From Aurantimicrobium photophilum (GTDB lineage: Bacteria > Actinomycetota > Actinomycetes > Actinomycetales > Microbacteriaceae): a DNA stretch of 64,000 nt. Below the pieces are notes generated by a model that saw only the letters and a program-made list of their open reading frames with translations, searched no databases and was not told where the DNA came from. This document shows positions 9,974 to 18,501 of the stretch, in pieces. The first letter of the stretch is position 1. Each line of letters begins with the position of its first letter. The position numbers and the translations under genes were made by a program. The stretch covers positions 124,001 to 188,000 of the forward strand of contig NZ_CP023994.1 of assembly GCF_003194085.1 (NCBI RefSeq), written 5' to 3'.

Positions 9974-10005
9974 CCTCTTCTTCGCAACTTTCTGCAACCT
10001 TCGCC

Positions 10006-10043
10006 GTCGTAACGTGTGAACTGCCATATCCGGCACACACGAC
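10006..10043. promoter_or_regulatory. Imperfect inverted repeat before aldehyde dehydrogenase
   Basis: Arms GTCGT-aac-GTGTG (10006-10018) and CACAC-AC-GAC (10034-10043) face each other around a 15-bp centre, 26 bp upstream of the dehydrogenase ATG. Placement between the GAF regulator and its likely target makes it a candidate operator. This is inference from symmetry only. Confidence 0.35.
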
Positions 10044-10068
10044 AAAGACGTCGAAAGGTACAAAAGAA

Positions 10069-11592
10069 ATGACTGTCTATGCAAACCCCGGCACACCCGG
10101 TGCCGTCATGTCCTACAAGGGTAGGTACGACAACTACATCGGCGGCAAGTATGTCGCTCCTTCCTCAGGTGAGTATTTCGAAAACATCACCCCCGTCACC
10201 GGACAGGTCTTCTGTGAGGTAGCTCGCGGTAACGCGAAGGATGTCGACATGGCTGTGGCAGCCGGTTGGAAAGCCTTCGAGAGCTGGGGCAAGACCAGCG
10301 TGACCGAACGCGCCATCATCTTGAACAAAATCGCTGACCGCATGGAAGCAAACCTCGAGCTTCTCGCAGTTGCTGAGACCTGGGACAACGGTAAGGCTGT
10401 TCGCGAGACCATGGCCGCAGATATTCCTCTGGCCATTGACCACTTCCGTTACTTCGCTGGTGCTATCCGCGCCCAAGAAGGATCCATCGGTGAGCTCGAC
10501 CACAACACAGTGGCCTACCACTTCCACGAGCCACTCGGTGTGGTCGGTCAGATCATCCCCTGGAACTTCCCCATCTTGATGGCTGTCTGGAAGCTCGCTC
10601 CCGCACTCGCTGCCGGTAACTGCATCGTGCTCAAGCCAGCTGAACAGACTCCAGCATCTATTCACGTTCTGATGGAACTCATCGAAGACCTGATCCCTGC
10701 CGGTGTTCTTAACATCGTCAACGGTTTCGGTATTGAAGCCGGTGCGCCACTTGCCTCCCACAACAACATTCGCAAGATTGCGTTCACGGGTGAAACCACC
10801 ACCGGTCGCCTCATCATGCAGTACGCAAGTGAGAACCTCATCCCTGTCACCCTCGAACTCGGTGGCAAGAGCCCCAACATCTTCTTCGAAGACGTTGCTT
10901 CCTCCAAGGACGCTTACTACGAGAAGGCTCAGGAAGGTTTCACCATGTTCGCCCTGAACCAGGGTGAAGTCTGCACCTGTCCTTCACGTGCACTGGTTGC
11001 CAAGCCCATCTATGACGGCTTCATGTCGGACGGTATTGCTCGCGTGGGCAAGATCATCCAGGGCAACCCTCTCGACACCAACACCATGATGGGTGCTCAG
11101 GCTTCCAACGATCAGCTGGAGAAGATCCTCAGCTACATCGACATCGGAAAGCAAGAAGGCGCCAAGCTCCTCTGTGGTGGTGAGCGTGCTGACCTTGGTG
11201 GAGATCTCTCCGGTGGTTACTACGTCCAGCCAACCGTCTTCGAGGGCAAGAACTCGATGCGTATCTTCCAGGAAGAAATCTTCGGCCCTGTGCTGTCGGT
11301 TACCTCCTTCAAGGACTACGACGAGGCCATCTCGATCGCGAACGACACCCTCTACGGTCTCGGTGCAGGTGTGTGGAGCCGCGAGGCAGACACCTCCTAC
11401 CGCGCAGGTCGTGCCATCCAGGCCGGTCGCGTATGGACGAACACCTACCACCAGTACCCCGCTCACGCCGCCTTCGGTGGTTACAAGCAGTCTGGTATTG
11501 GTCGTGAGAACCACAAGATGATGCTCGATCACTACCAGCAGACCAAGAACCTCCTGGTCTCCTACGCAGAAGGCCCCATGGGCTTCTTCTAA
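10069..11592 (+). CDS. NAD(P)-dependent aldehyde dehydrogenase (AldB/ExaC type)
   Basis: A 507-aa aldehyde dehydrogenase oxidising acetaldehyde-like substrates to acids. Seen are the Rossmann-fold contact FTGETTTGR, the general base in LELGGKSPN (E263), and the nucleophile in GEVCTCPSR (C302, with C304 nearby). The GEVCTCPSR signature is that of AldB/ExaC-type enzymes used in alcohol catabolism. An AAAGG ribosome-binding sequence precedes the ATG. Gene order (GAF regulator, dehydrogenase, DUF779) is a recurrent actinobacterial arrangement and supports an inducible aldehyde-oxidation unit. Confidence 0.92.
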   Translation: MTVYANPGTPGAVMSYKGRYDNYIGGKYVAPSSGEYFENITPVTGQVFCEVARGNAKDVDMAVAAGWKAFESWGKTSVTERAIILNKIADRMEANLELLAVAETWDNGKAVRETMAADIPLAIDHFRYFAGAIRAQEGSIGELDHNTVAYHFHEPLGVVGQIIPWNFPILMAVWKLAPALAAGNCIVLKPAEQTPASIHVLMELIEDLIPAGVLNIVNGFGIEAGAPLASHNNIRKIAFTGETTTGRLIMQYASENLIPVTLELGGKSPNIFFEDVASSKDAYYEKAQEGFTMFALNQGEVCTCPSRALVAKPIYDGFMSDGIARVGKIIQGNPLDTNTMMGAQASNDQLEKILSYIDIGKQEGAKLLCGGERADLGGDLSGGYYVQPTVFEGKNSMRIFQEEIFGPVLSVTSFKDYDEAISIANDTLYGLGAGVWSREADTSYRAGRAIQAGRVWTNTYHQYPAHAAFGGYKQSGIGRENHKMMLDHYQQTKNLLVSYAEGPMGFF

Positions 11593-11636
11593 ATCGGCAC
11601 TATCTGAAACAGGAAATACACAGGAGAATCAAGAGT

Positions 11637-12029
11637 ATGGACTACACCCGAGTTGAATGCACGCCTGAAGCTGAAGAGCTCATGCGCAAGATGACACTCA
11701 AGCACGGTCCACTCATGTTTCACCAGTCGGGGGGCTGCTGTGATGGCAGCTCCCCGATGTGTTACCCCGTAGGGATGTTCAAGACTGGGGGGTCTGACGT
11801 CCTGCTCGAAACTCTTCACGTGGAGGGAATCCCCTCCATCGAGTTCTATATGTCCGCCTCACAGTATGAGTACTGGAAGTTCACTCACCTCACCGTTGAT
11901 GTGGTGAAGGGTCGAGGCAGCGGTTTCTCCGTTGAATCCCCTGAGGGTGTGCGCTTCATGATTCGCTCACGCATGCTCGACGATGCCGAGATTGAGCACT
12001 TCGGTTTGCTCAAGAAGGAAGCTGTATAA
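11637..12029 (+). CDS. DUF779 family protein
   Basis: A 130-aa DUF779 protein with the conserved Cys/His-rich start FHQSGGCCDGSSPMC (about residues 29-43) and a beta-rich remainder. DUF779 genes commonly follow AldB/ExaC-type aldehyde dehydrogenases, as here (44 bp gap, same strand), so a helper role in aldehyde oxidation is likely, but its biochemistry is not established. The Cys cluster could bind metal or a thiol-aldehyde adduct; this is speculation. Its stop is 5 bp from the convergent fic stop. Confidence 0.85.
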   Translation: MDYTRVECTPEAEELMRKMTLKHGPLMFHQSGGCCDGSSPMCYPVGMFKTGGSDVLLETLHVEGIPSIEFYMSASQYEYWKFTHLTVDVVKGRGSGFSVESPEGVRFMIRSRMLDDAEIEHFGLLKKEAV

Positions 12030-12031
12030 AT

Positions 12032-12056
12032 AGCTAACTCTCCTGGAGAGTTAGCT
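12032..12056 (-). terminator. Hairpin between DUF779 and fic, overlapping the fic 3' end
   Basis: A perfect 11-bp stem (12032-12042 with 12046-12056) with a CTG loop. On the minus strand it is followed by ATTTATA, so it can terminate fic; the plus-strand side lacks a T run. Bases 12034-12056 are also the last codons and stop of fic. Confidence 0.6.
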
Positions 12057-12666
12057 TAATAACCTCTTCAAGCGGCTTGAGGTTGCCTTCGTTCCGGGCT
12101 ATGTGGCAGGCGGAATGAAGAGTTGTCGAATCAATAAGTGACCAGTTCATTCGCAGCCCGATTTTCTCAATTAGCTGCTGAAAAAACTCTCGCTGACTCC
12201 TTCCATTACCCTCCCTAAAGGGATGAGCGAAATTGATGTAGTCATACAAATAAGCAATTTCAAAAGGAAGTTCTGTCCTCGGAATGTTCGCGAGGAAGGC
12301 GCTTACATAAATCCGTTGGTGCACATGCTCCATCGGCAAGGAGATGCTTTGTGGCGGGGCAAATGAATCCCCACCATCACGTGCGAGTCCAACTGTCCTT
12401 AATTCACCAGCCCAGTCATAGACATCTTGAAACAGGTAATGATGTATTGATTGGAGGTGTGGAAGATCGAAGGTTTTGGCAATGATTTTCGGGTTTGCCC
12501 TGAGCTCAGCGACCCGGAGTTCGAGAAGATCATTTTCTGCTTCGCGGAGGTCAGATAAATCTCTGATGTTTAGCTTGTTGCGTAGGACCGCCGAATCTGG
12601 AGACAGAAGGTAGCCGTTCCAGCGCTCTTCATCGCTACTACTAGACCAAGGTTGAATGTTCCTCAG
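12034..12666 (-). CDS. fic: Fic-domain toxin (AMPylase) with non-canonical start
   Basis: The frame is open from a TAG at 12684-12682 down to the TAG at 12036-12034, coding about 210 aa. It holds the complete Fic catalytic motif HPFREGNGRSQR and the upstream YLFQDVYDWAGELR segment typical of class I Fic toxins, which transfer AMP to target proteins (gyrase and topoisomerase IV in studied cases). It directly follows an antitoxin with the Fic-inhibitory motif. There is no ATG, GTG or TTG in frame before the conserved part; the first TTG (12339) would remove the DWAG half. Candidates are CTG at 12666, overlapping the antitoxin stop as CTGA, or ATT at 12657 just after a GAGG. A frameshift or sequence error is the alternative. 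Confidence 0.82.
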   Translation of the reverse strand: MRNIQPWSSSSDEERWNGYLLSPDSAVLRNKLNIRDLSDLREAENDLLELRVAELRANPKIIAKTFDLPHLQSIHHYLFQDVYDWAGELRTVGLARDGGDSFAPPQSISLPMEHVHQRIYVSAFLANIPRTELPFEIAYLYDYINFAHPFREGNGRSQREFFQQLIEKIGLRMNWSLIDSTTLHSACHIARNEGNLKPLEEVIKLTLQES

Positions 12667-12851
12667 GCCAATCCATAACGGCTACGAACTCGTTCACTGA
12701 GTTGTGTCAGGCTGATTTCACCACGAACGTAAGCATCTTGGTCACCACGTGTAGCGACAGTGCTCTGCGAACCTTCTAATTCAGAGCTGATCCGCGCATC
12801 AGAAATAGCTCGTTCTCGAAGAAAAAGTTCATCATCGCGTTTGTTTTTCAT
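12663..12851 (-). CDS. VbhA-like antitoxin of the Fic toxin
   Basis: A 62-aa protein with the class I antitoxin inhibitory motif (S/T)xxxE(G/N), seen as S-S-E-L-E-G, whose Glu blocks the ATP site of the partner Fic protein. The C-terminal half (YVRGEISLTQLSERVRSRYG) matches the VbhA-like antitoxin domain. I chose ATG at 12851 because AGGAG lies 6 nt upstream; a TTG two codons earlier is possible. It immediately precedes fic on the same strand with CTGA overlap, so translation is probably coupled. Confidence 0.8.
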   Translation of the reverse strand: MKNKRDDELFLRERAISDARISSELEGSQSTVATRGDQDAYVRGEISLTQLSERVRSRYGLA

Positions 12852-12912
12852 GCTCAACTCCTGACCTATTTCATTTTATCGCTTGGAACGCGTGATTGAT
12901 TCGATTCCTGCA

Positions 12913-14277
12913 CTAGAACGCAGCGTCAATCTCGCGTTCACGCGCATCTTTGGCAGTGTCGAACGCTGCCTTCAACGCCGAGCGCAGTGTTCCCACCTTG
13001 TCATCAATACGGGTGGTGAAGCCCAAACGAGTTGCTTCAGCATCACGCTGCTTGCCGCCGTTCACTGGCCGGATCTCCCCAGCCAATGAGATCTCGCCGA
13101 AGGCGGCAACGGTGTGGGCAATGGGTTTGTCATGGAACGCACTGGCCACCGCAATGGCAATACCTAAGTCAGCGCCAGGTTCGTTCAAGCGGACTCCACC
13201 CACGGTGGAGACGTAGACGTCCTTGTCACTGAGCTTGAGTCCAGCACGGCGCTCCAGCACAGCAAGTAGCATGGCCACACGTGAGCTATCAACGCCGTTG
13301 GTTACGCGGCGGGGGTTGGGTGCACTGGTGGGAACAACGAGTGCTTGAATCTCAACCGGAAGCGGACGGCGACCCTCCAGGGCAACGGTTGCACATGTTC
13401 CCGAAACTGCAACAGCAGAACGGCTCAAGAACAACCCACTGGGATCGGGCACCTCAGCGATGCCATCCCCGGTCATCTCGAAACAGCCGACTTCATCGGT
13501 GGGGCCGAAGCGGTTCTTCAGTGCGCGGACAAACCGCAGCGCGGTTTGACGGTCACCTTCGAACTGGCAAACAACGTCCACCAGGTGTTCGAGCAAACGA
13601 GGACCGGCAATGCTGCCGTCCTTGGTGACGTGACCAACCAGAAGAATCGGCAGGTTGCGTTCCTTCGCAACACGAATGAGAACGCTGGCCACTTCGCGAA
13701 CCTGGCTGGGACCACCAGCGAGGCCTTCGACTGCTGAGCTGGCGACTGTCTGGACAGAGTCCACAATCAGAAGTGCAGGGGAGACAGCATCGATCTGACC
13801 AATGATGGTGGAGAGATCGGTCTCAGCTGCGAGGTAAAGATTGTCGGTCAGTGCGCCCGTGCGAGACGCACGCAAGCGCACCTGACTGACGGATTCTTCC
13901 GCGCTGACATAGAGAACTTTGGCGCCAGTCTTCGCTGCGCGTGAAGCAACCTCGAGAAGGAGCGTGGACTTTCCCACACCCGGTTCACCGGAAAGCAGGA
14001 TGGCAGCCCCCGGAACAATGCCACCGCCAAGGACACGATCAAACTCATTGATGCCACTGGCCCAGTGCTTGAGTTCTCCGTCGGCAGGGACTTCTGTGAT
14101 GGGGCGTGCAGCATTCGCTTCACTCACAACAACAGGCTTCATCTTGACCTGGATGCCCGTCTTGGTGGCTTCCTCAACGACGGTTCCCCAGGCTTGGCAT
14201 TCGCCACAACGCCCCACCCATTTGACGGTGTTCCAACCGCATTCGGTGCAGGTGTATCCAGGAGAAGCTTTGGCCAT
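12913..14277 (-). CDS. radA: DNA repair protein RadA
   Basis: A 454-aa RadA/Sms recombination protein, a RecA-like ATPase acting in branch migration and repair. It has an N-terminal C4 zinc finger (C10, C13, C24, C27), Walker A GEPGVGKST at 97-105, the RadA-specific KNRFG motif near residue 250, and a C-terminal Lon-protease-like P domain. A TAGGCT box on the minus strand (14284-14289) is 6 nt from the ATG, so the transcript is probably leaderless. It is divergent from the tRNA-Ser gene. Confidence 0.96.
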   Translation of the reverse strand: MAKASPGYTCTECGWNTVKWVGRCGECQAWGTVVEEATKTGIQVKMKPVVVSEANAARPITEVPADGELKHWASGINEFDRVLGGGIVPGAAILLSGEPGVGKSTLLLEVASRAAKTGAKVLYVSAEESVSQVRLRASRTGALTDNLYLAAETDLSTIIGQIDAVSPALLIVDSVQTVASSAVEGLAGGPSQVREVASVLIRVAKERNLPILLVGHVTKDGSIAGPRLLEHLVDVVCQFEGDRQTALRFVRALKNRFGPTDEVGCFEMTGDGIAEVPDPSGLFLSRSAVAVSGTCATVALEGRRPLPVEIQALVVPTSAPNPRRVTNGVDSSRVAMLLAVLERRAGLKLSDKDVYVSTVGGVRLNEPGADLGIAIAVASAFHDKPIAHTVAAFGEISLAGEIRPVNGGKQRDAEATRLGFTTRIDDKVGTLRSALKAAFDTAKDAREREIDAAF

Positions 14278-14310
14278 GCGGACAGCCTAGCTTTCACCGC
14301 CGACAGTGGA

Positions 14311-14340
14311 TTGGTGGCTGGCGCGAGCTGTGCGTAAACT
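14311..14340 (+). promoter_or_regulatory. Probable promoter of tRNA-Ser
   Basis: TTGGTG (14311-14316), an 18-bp spacer and TAAACT (14335-14340) sit 10 bp before the mature tRNA 5' end. It is a sigma-70-type match, moderate in strength, and shares the intergenic region with the divergent radA promoter. Confidence 0.5.
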
Positions 14341-14350
14341 CTTAGCTATT

Positions 14351-14440
14351 GGTTCCGTGTCCGAGCGGCCGAAGGTGCAACTCTCGAAAAGTTGTGTGCG
14401 TGAAAGCGCACCGTGGGTTCAAATCCCACCGGGACCGCCA
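14351..14440 (+). tRNA. tRNA-Ser (anticodon CGA)
   Basis: The acceptor GGTTCCG (14351-14357) pairs with CGGGACC (14430-14436), followed by G73 and encoded CCA. The anticodon stem CAACT/AGTTG encloses loop CTCGAAA, giving CGA. A long variable arm (GTGCG/CGCAC) is typical of tRNA-Ser, and the T arm is GTGGG-TTCAAAT-CCCAC. Its last 23 bp (14418-14440) are the core of the repeats that bound the islands to the right, so this is their integration target. Confidence 0.97.
14418..14440 (+). repeat. Attachment core inside tRNA-Ser (copy 1)
   Basis: These 23 bp, from the T loop to the CCA end, recur exactly at 18766-18788, 24164-24186 and 30283-30305; a 15-bp part recurs at 24512-24526. The 3' end of a tRNA gene is the classic crossover site of tyrosine integrases. 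Confidence 0.9.
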
Positions 14441-14443
14441 CGT

Positions 14444-14469
14444 GAATGACCTCCATATGGGGGTCATTC
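14444..14469. terminator. Hairpin directly after tRNA-Ser
   Basis: An 11-bp stem (14444-14454 with 14459-14469, one T-G pair) with an ATAT loop. It starts 4 bp after CCA and also lies just past the stop of the convergent response regulator gene. It lacks a T run, so it may act as a processing or bidirectional stop element. Confidence 0.5.
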
Positions 14470-14473
14470 TGGG

Positions 14474-15157
14474 TTAAGCCCGAGGATTTTGTCCTGGTGA
14501 AACCAAACCAGATTCATAGGCTTCGATGACGAGTTGTGATCGATCGTGAACTTCACACTTTGTCATCAAACGATTGATATGGGTTTTGACGGTCAGGGGT
14601 GAAATAAACAGCCGTTCAGCAATTGCATGGTTATTCAATCCAAGACCGACCAGGGTGAGAATTTCAGTTTCACGGTCGGTCAACACAGGGTGTCTCAACG
14701 AAAACTCTGCCGTAGATTTCTCGAAAGACTCCGCAGTCATGAAGCGCTCAATAATTTTCCTCGTGGCCAGGGGGGACAACAAAGAGTCGCCGGTGTGGAC
14801 GGATCTAATCGATTGGGTGAGCTGACGGCCGTCCGTTCCTTTCCCTAAGAAGCCACTCGCCCCGGCTCTGAGTGCCTCAAAAATGTATTCTTCTTCCTCA
14901 AACGTGGTCAAAATGAGCACTTTGGTTGCGGCACATGTCTGGTCGTTGACTATTTCTCGCGTAGCCCAAATCCCGTCTCCATGAGGCATCCGGATGTCCA
15001 TCAGGACGAGATCCGGATGATGCTGTTGACACAGCGCAAGCGCTTCTTCGCCCGATGCCGCTTCGGCAATAACGTGCATATCCGCTTCCAAATCAATCAG
15101 CGCTTTCACAGCACTGCGAATGAGGGGCTGATCGTCAGCAATGAGAACGTTAATCAC
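14474..15157 (-). CDS. NarL/LuxR-family response regulator (island A)
   Basis: A 227-aa response regulator: receiver domain (1-120; acidic pocket D8-D9, phospho-acceptor D54 in LVLMDIRMP, Lys in SGFLGKG) and a C-terminal LuxR-type HTH (about 160-215; TDRETEILTLVGLGLNNHAIAERLF). The GTG start overlaps the stop of the upstream kinase gene by 4 bp (GTGA), so they form a coupled operon. It probably controls the divergent ABC exporter genes; inverted repeats in the shared promoter region (16325-16395) are candidate sites. Confidence 0.92.
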   Translation of the reverse strand: MINVLIADDQPLIRSAVKALIDLEADMHVIAEAASGEEALALCQQHHPDLVLMDIRMPHGDGIWATREIVNDQTCAATKVLILTTFEEEEYIFEALRAGASGFLGKGTDGRQLTQSIRSVHTGDSLLSPLATRKIIERFMTAESFEKSTAEFSLRHPVLTDRETEILTLVGLGLNNHAIAERLFISPLTVKTHINRLMTKCEVHDRSQLVIEAYESGLVSPGQNPRA

Positions 15158-16302
15158 AGCTGTTGCTCTCGACTCAAAGGAATGCGGACCATAAGTTGAA
15201 AACCGGAGTTGTCATCAGTAGAAATCTCCATCGTTCCGCCCACAGCCGCCAGTCGTTCCCGCATTCCCATCAGACCAAAACCCTGCTTGTTTGTTGTGGG
15301 CTGAGCTGAATCTATTGGGTTAAGGATGGTGATGTGAATGGAATCCTCGCGGCGGGTAACGTCCACACGGGACGTCGCGTCTGCTGAGTATTTCGAGGCG
15401 TTGGTCAGACCTTCCTGAATGACTCGGTAGGCAACGGAATCACTAAAGGCCGGTAAATTTTCCAAATTTCCTTGCGCATTTACCGTGACACTGTGGCCAC
15501 TCCGGCGAAAACGAGTTAGCAGGTCTGACATGTTCTTGAGGGAAGGACTCGGCGCCAACTCAGTATTTTCACGCAACACTTTCATCATGTCTGAAATCTC
15601 ACTCAGGGCTTCGTGTGCAGAGGTTCGCACCACGTCCAGAGATTCCCGAGCTATTTCAGGGTGGTCGATCAGTGCTCTGTCTGCCAAATCTGCGTGTAGA
15701 CCGATAGCGGCAATGTGGTGACCAACAACGTCATGAAGGTCGCGAGCGATGCGGAGGCGTTCTTCAGCAACGCGTTGCCGTGCTTCGGCTTCTCTGTTTT
15801 CTTCAGCGGCCCGTGCACGTGCCTCAGTCGAAATCAGCAGCTCACGGCGTGAGCGAGAGTAGGAGCCAGCGGCTGTTGCAAAGGCAGGTATGGCAAGCAA
15901 TGCAATCCACGCTGGGTCAAAGAACTGGAAATCGGTGGCGAAAATAAATGTTGCCATGAGGACCAGTGCAGAAAGGGCTGAGAGCAGCCAAGCCTGCCGG
16001 CGAGGGAGTCGAAGGGCGACCGAATAGACCGCAATGGCAAGTGGAAGTCCAATCACAGGACCGGATACTCCCAAGAACATGAGCACAAGCGTGAGCGTCA
16101 CCGTCACGGCCAAGATCGTGACGGGGGCTTTTCTCCTCAAGAACAACGCCATACCAATAACAAATGCCGTTACCACAACGGGAATACTGACGTCCCAGTC
16201 CCCTTTGCCTTGAAAAGGAGTCGTCACAGCCCCGGTGATGAAAAACATCGCGGCAAAATCCCCCAAGATATGCCAACTAAAGCGGGGAGTGCGAGTGCTC
16301 AT
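15154..16302 (-). CDS. Sensor histidine kinase, NarL/DesK type (island A)
   Basis: A 382-aa membrane kinase. About five to six hydrophobic helices span residues 10-140, then a short coiled region, a HisKA_3 dimerisation box with the phospho-acceptor H190 in RIARDLHDVVGHH, and a C-terminal HATPase_c domain (GLTNASKYS, GFGLMGMRERL). I chose ATG at 16302, because the frame before it (TTG at 16425) has no domain character and covers the regulatory inverted repeats. Paired with the LuxR-type regulator, the layout resembles cell-envelope or peptide-antibiotic sensing systems linked to ABC exporters. Confidence 0.88.
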   Translation of the reverse strand: MSTRTPRFSWHILGDFAAMFFITGAVTTPFQGKGDWDVSIPVVVTAFVIGMALFLRRKAPVTILAVTVTLTLVLMFLGVSGPVIGLPLAIAVYSVALRLPRRQAWLLSALSALVLMATFIFATDFQFFDPAWIALLAIPAFATAAGSYSRSRRELLISTEARARAAEENREAEARQRVAEERLRIARDLHDVVGHHIAAIGLHADLADRALIDHPEIARESLDVVRTSAHEALSEISDMMKVLRENTELAPSPSLKNMSDLLTRFRRSGHSVTVNAQGNLENLPAFSDSVAYRVIQEGLTNASKYSADATSRVDVTRREDSIHITILNPIDSAQPTTNKQGFGLMGMRERLAAVGGTMEISTDDNSGFQLMVRIPLSREQQL

Positions 16303-16324
16303 AGCGACAGTCTTGCGTAGGTGG

Positions 16325-16395
16325 CTGGGTGATTCATCCACCCAGGGATGTATCTGAACAATACTCCGAGAGGTGTACACAGGTTCATCCCTGGG
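16325..16395. promoter_or_regulatory. Inverted repeats in the divergent kinase/ABC promoter region
   Basis: CTGGGTG (16325-16331) faces CACCCAG (16339-16345) across 7 bp, and CCCAGGGATG (16341-16350) is the exact reverse complement of CATCCCTGGG (16386-16395), centres 45 bp apart. They lie between the island A kinase and the ABC ATPase and are likely binding sites of the LuxR-type regulator. Confidence 0.5.
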
Positions 16396-16471
16396 GTTGA
16401 TGTCAGCAATGTCTTGAGGGTGCAAGCTGTGGTTACGTCAACAAAATTTCAATGATTGGGAGCCCAAGGTT

Positions 16472-17167
16472 ATGAAAAATCCGCTATTTTCCGTGCGAAA
16501 TCTGCACAAAAGCTACGGAACGGGAGAAACCCGATTCGATGCGTTGAAGGGTGTGGATCTCGATATTTTCGAAGGTGATTCTCTCGCTATCGTCGGAAAG
16601 AGCGGTTCAGGGAAATCAACTTTGATGCATCTTCTCGCCTTGTTGGACCGGCCGTCTGAGGGTGAAATCCAACTGCAAGGAAAAGAAACCTCTACGTTGA
16701 AGGGCCGTCAACTCAACGCCATTCGAAACAGCACTTTCGGTTTTGTGTTTCAACAGTTTTTTCTCTCCCCCCGAGAATCTGTGCTGGAAAATGTTGTGTT
16801 GCCATTAAAAATTGCTGGAGTTTCATCTCGCGAACAAAAAGTTCGAGGGATGAACGTCCTGGAGCAACTGGAGCTTGCAGATAAAGCAAAAAATAAGGCC
16901 ACTAATCTTTCGGGTGGTCAAAAGCAGCGCAGCGTCATCGCACGTGCACTTATTAATAACCCGAGCGTCATTTTTGCGGATGAGCCAACAGGCAACTTGG
17001 ACTCTGCTACCGGAGCTAAGGTCGAGGACATCCTTTTCGATTTGAACAAGAGACAGGGGATCACTCTCGTCGTTGTTACCCATGATGAGGAGCTAGCTGC
17101 CCGGTGTAGTCGGCGAATTTATATTTCCGATGGGGAAATAGTTCGTACTGAGGAGGTTGCAGCATGA
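16472..17167 (+). CDS. ABC transporter ATP-binding protein, MacB/LolD type
   Basis: A 231-aa ATPase with Walker A GKSGSGKST (42-50), signature LSGGQKQR (146-153), Walker B VIFADEP (about 166-172) and the GNLDS D-loop. It belongs to the MacB/LolD/FtsE-like group that powers mechanotransmission exporters of peptides, lipoproteins or antibiotics. Its stop overlaps the next gene's ATG, so the two subunits are co-translated. It is divergent from the island A two-component system, which suggests inducible export or detoxification. AT content is visibly higher than in flanking housekeeping genes. Confidence 0.93.
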   Translation: MKNPLFSVRNLHKSYGTGETRFDALKGVDLDIFEGDSLAIVGKSGSGKSTLMHLLALLDRPSEGEIQLQGKETSTLKGRQLNAIRNSTFGFVFQQFFLSPRESVLENVVLPLKIAGVSSREQKVRGMNVLEQLELADKAKNKATNLSGGQKQRSVIARALINNPSVIFADEPTGNLDSATGAKVEDILFDLNKRQGITLVVVTHDEELAARCSRRIYISDGEIVRTEEVAA

Positions 17168-18477
17168 GATTCTCCAGTATCGCCGGACAAAGTGCCAAGA
17201 ACGCCTTCCGCAGCAAGTCGCGAACTACGCTCACGGTTATCGCAATATTCATTGGTGCCTTCACGCTGACCATCACCAGTGGTATTGGGACAGGCATTAA
17301 CCGCTACATCGACAGCACCATCGCCTCGATCGGGGCGGAAGATGTCTTAACCGTGACAAAGATTTCCACAACGGATGTTGAGGTCGCTGACGGCCCGCAA
17401 GAATATAGCCCGGATCAACTGCAGGCTGAGACGATGAGGCCTGGTCCTGGCCAAGGCTCCGTGACGGTTGAGTCTATGACACAGGCTGATTTTGACATCT
17501 TGCAATCCCTCGATCACGTGCTGATGGTTGAGCCTGTCAAGGCTGTGACAGTGAACTTTATCGAGGGACCCTCTGAGGTTCCTTACATTGTTCAGCTGGG
17601 CGCCTTCGTGGAGGGTATGCAGTTGACGCTGGCCGAAGGCGAGCAGCTCAACGATGCTTCGTCCACCTACGAGGTCGCTATAGCTGAGTCCTACCTTGAT
17701 GCTTTGGGGTTCTCCAGTGCCGCAGAAGCGATTGGAAAATCGGTTGATTTTGGATTTGATGATGCTGAAGGAAATGCGCAGATCGTCAGTGCACAAGTTG
17801 TCGCGGTCACTAAGCCAGGTTTTGGCCCCGGAGCGGATAATGCTGTTCCGAACGCAGCTCTGAAAGATGCCTTGTTCGCTGCAGAATCTCCGTCGACGTT
17901 GTCTCCTGGTGAGCAAGAATTCTCGACTGCGACCCTGTGGTTCGATGTCGAGAATATGACTACTGAACAAATTGATGAACTCCAAGCTGAGATTGAAGCT
18001 GCAGGATACAACTCCACGTCAACAGCGGATCAGCTGGGCACGTTTACGGCTGTCATTGACGCCATCGTCATGGTTCTCAATGCTTTTGCCATCATCGCGT
18101 TGATTGCGGCGGGCTTTGGAATCGTCAACACACTCTTCATGTCTGTGCAGGAACGAACTCGCGAGATTGGCTTGATGAAAGCTATGGGCTTAGCCAGCGG
18201 TCGGGTCTTTTTGCTCTTCAGTATGGAAGCCGTAGTGATTGGTTTGCTCGGCAGCCTCATTGGCGTCGGTGTCGGTATGGGGATTGGTTCAGTGGTGAGC
18301 AATGTGCTCAGTCGCACTGTTTTTAGTGATCTTGCCGGTCTCCAGCTCGTGGCCTTCGATCTCACATCAGTTCTCACGGTCATCGTCATCGTGGTTTCTA
18401 TCGCCTTTGTGGCGGGAGCATTCCCTGCCATCAAAGCTGCGAGAAAAGATCCCATCGAGTCGTTGAGATACGAATAA
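17164..18477 (+). CDS. ABC transporter permease, MacB/FtsX type
   Basis: A 437-aa permease with an N-terminal helix (about 20-45), a large extracytoplasmic MacB-like periplasmic-core domain (about 46-290) and three C-terminal FtsX-type helices (about 300-430; NTLFMSVQERTREIGLMKAMG is the coupling segment). This 4-helix topology is that of MacB-type exporters. It is coupled to the upstream ATPase (ATGA overlap). The transported substrate is unknown; the kinase-regulator neighbour suggests a cell-envelope-active compound. Confidence 0.92.
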   Translation: MRFSSIAGQSAKNAFRSKSRTTLTVIAIFIGAFTLTITSGIGTGINRYIDSTIASIGAEDVLTVTKISTTDVEVADGPQEYSPDQLQAETMRPGPGQGSVTVESMTQADFDILQSLDHVLMVEPVKAVTVNFIEGPSEVPYIVQLGAFVEGMQLTLAEGEQLNDASSTYEVAIAESYLDALGFSSAAEAIGKSVDFGFDDAEGNAQIVSAQVVAVTKPGFGPGADNAVPNAALKDALFAAESPSTLSPGEQEFSTATLWFDVENMTTEQIDELQAEIEAAGYNSTSTADQLGTFTAVIDAIVMVLNAFAIIALIAAGFGIVNTLFMSVQERTREIGLMKAMGLASGRVFLLFSMEAVVIGLLGSLIGVGVGMGIGSVVSNVLSRTVFSDLAGLQLVAFDLTSVLTVIVIVVSIAFVAGAFPAIKAARKDPIESLRYE

Positions 18478-18501
18478 CGAATCAAACGGGTAAAGCACTA
18501 G

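Noticed and set aside
16303-16425. TTG 16425 as start of the island A kinase
   Set aside because: The added 41 residues are not domain-like and overlap the inverted repeats of the divergent promoter.
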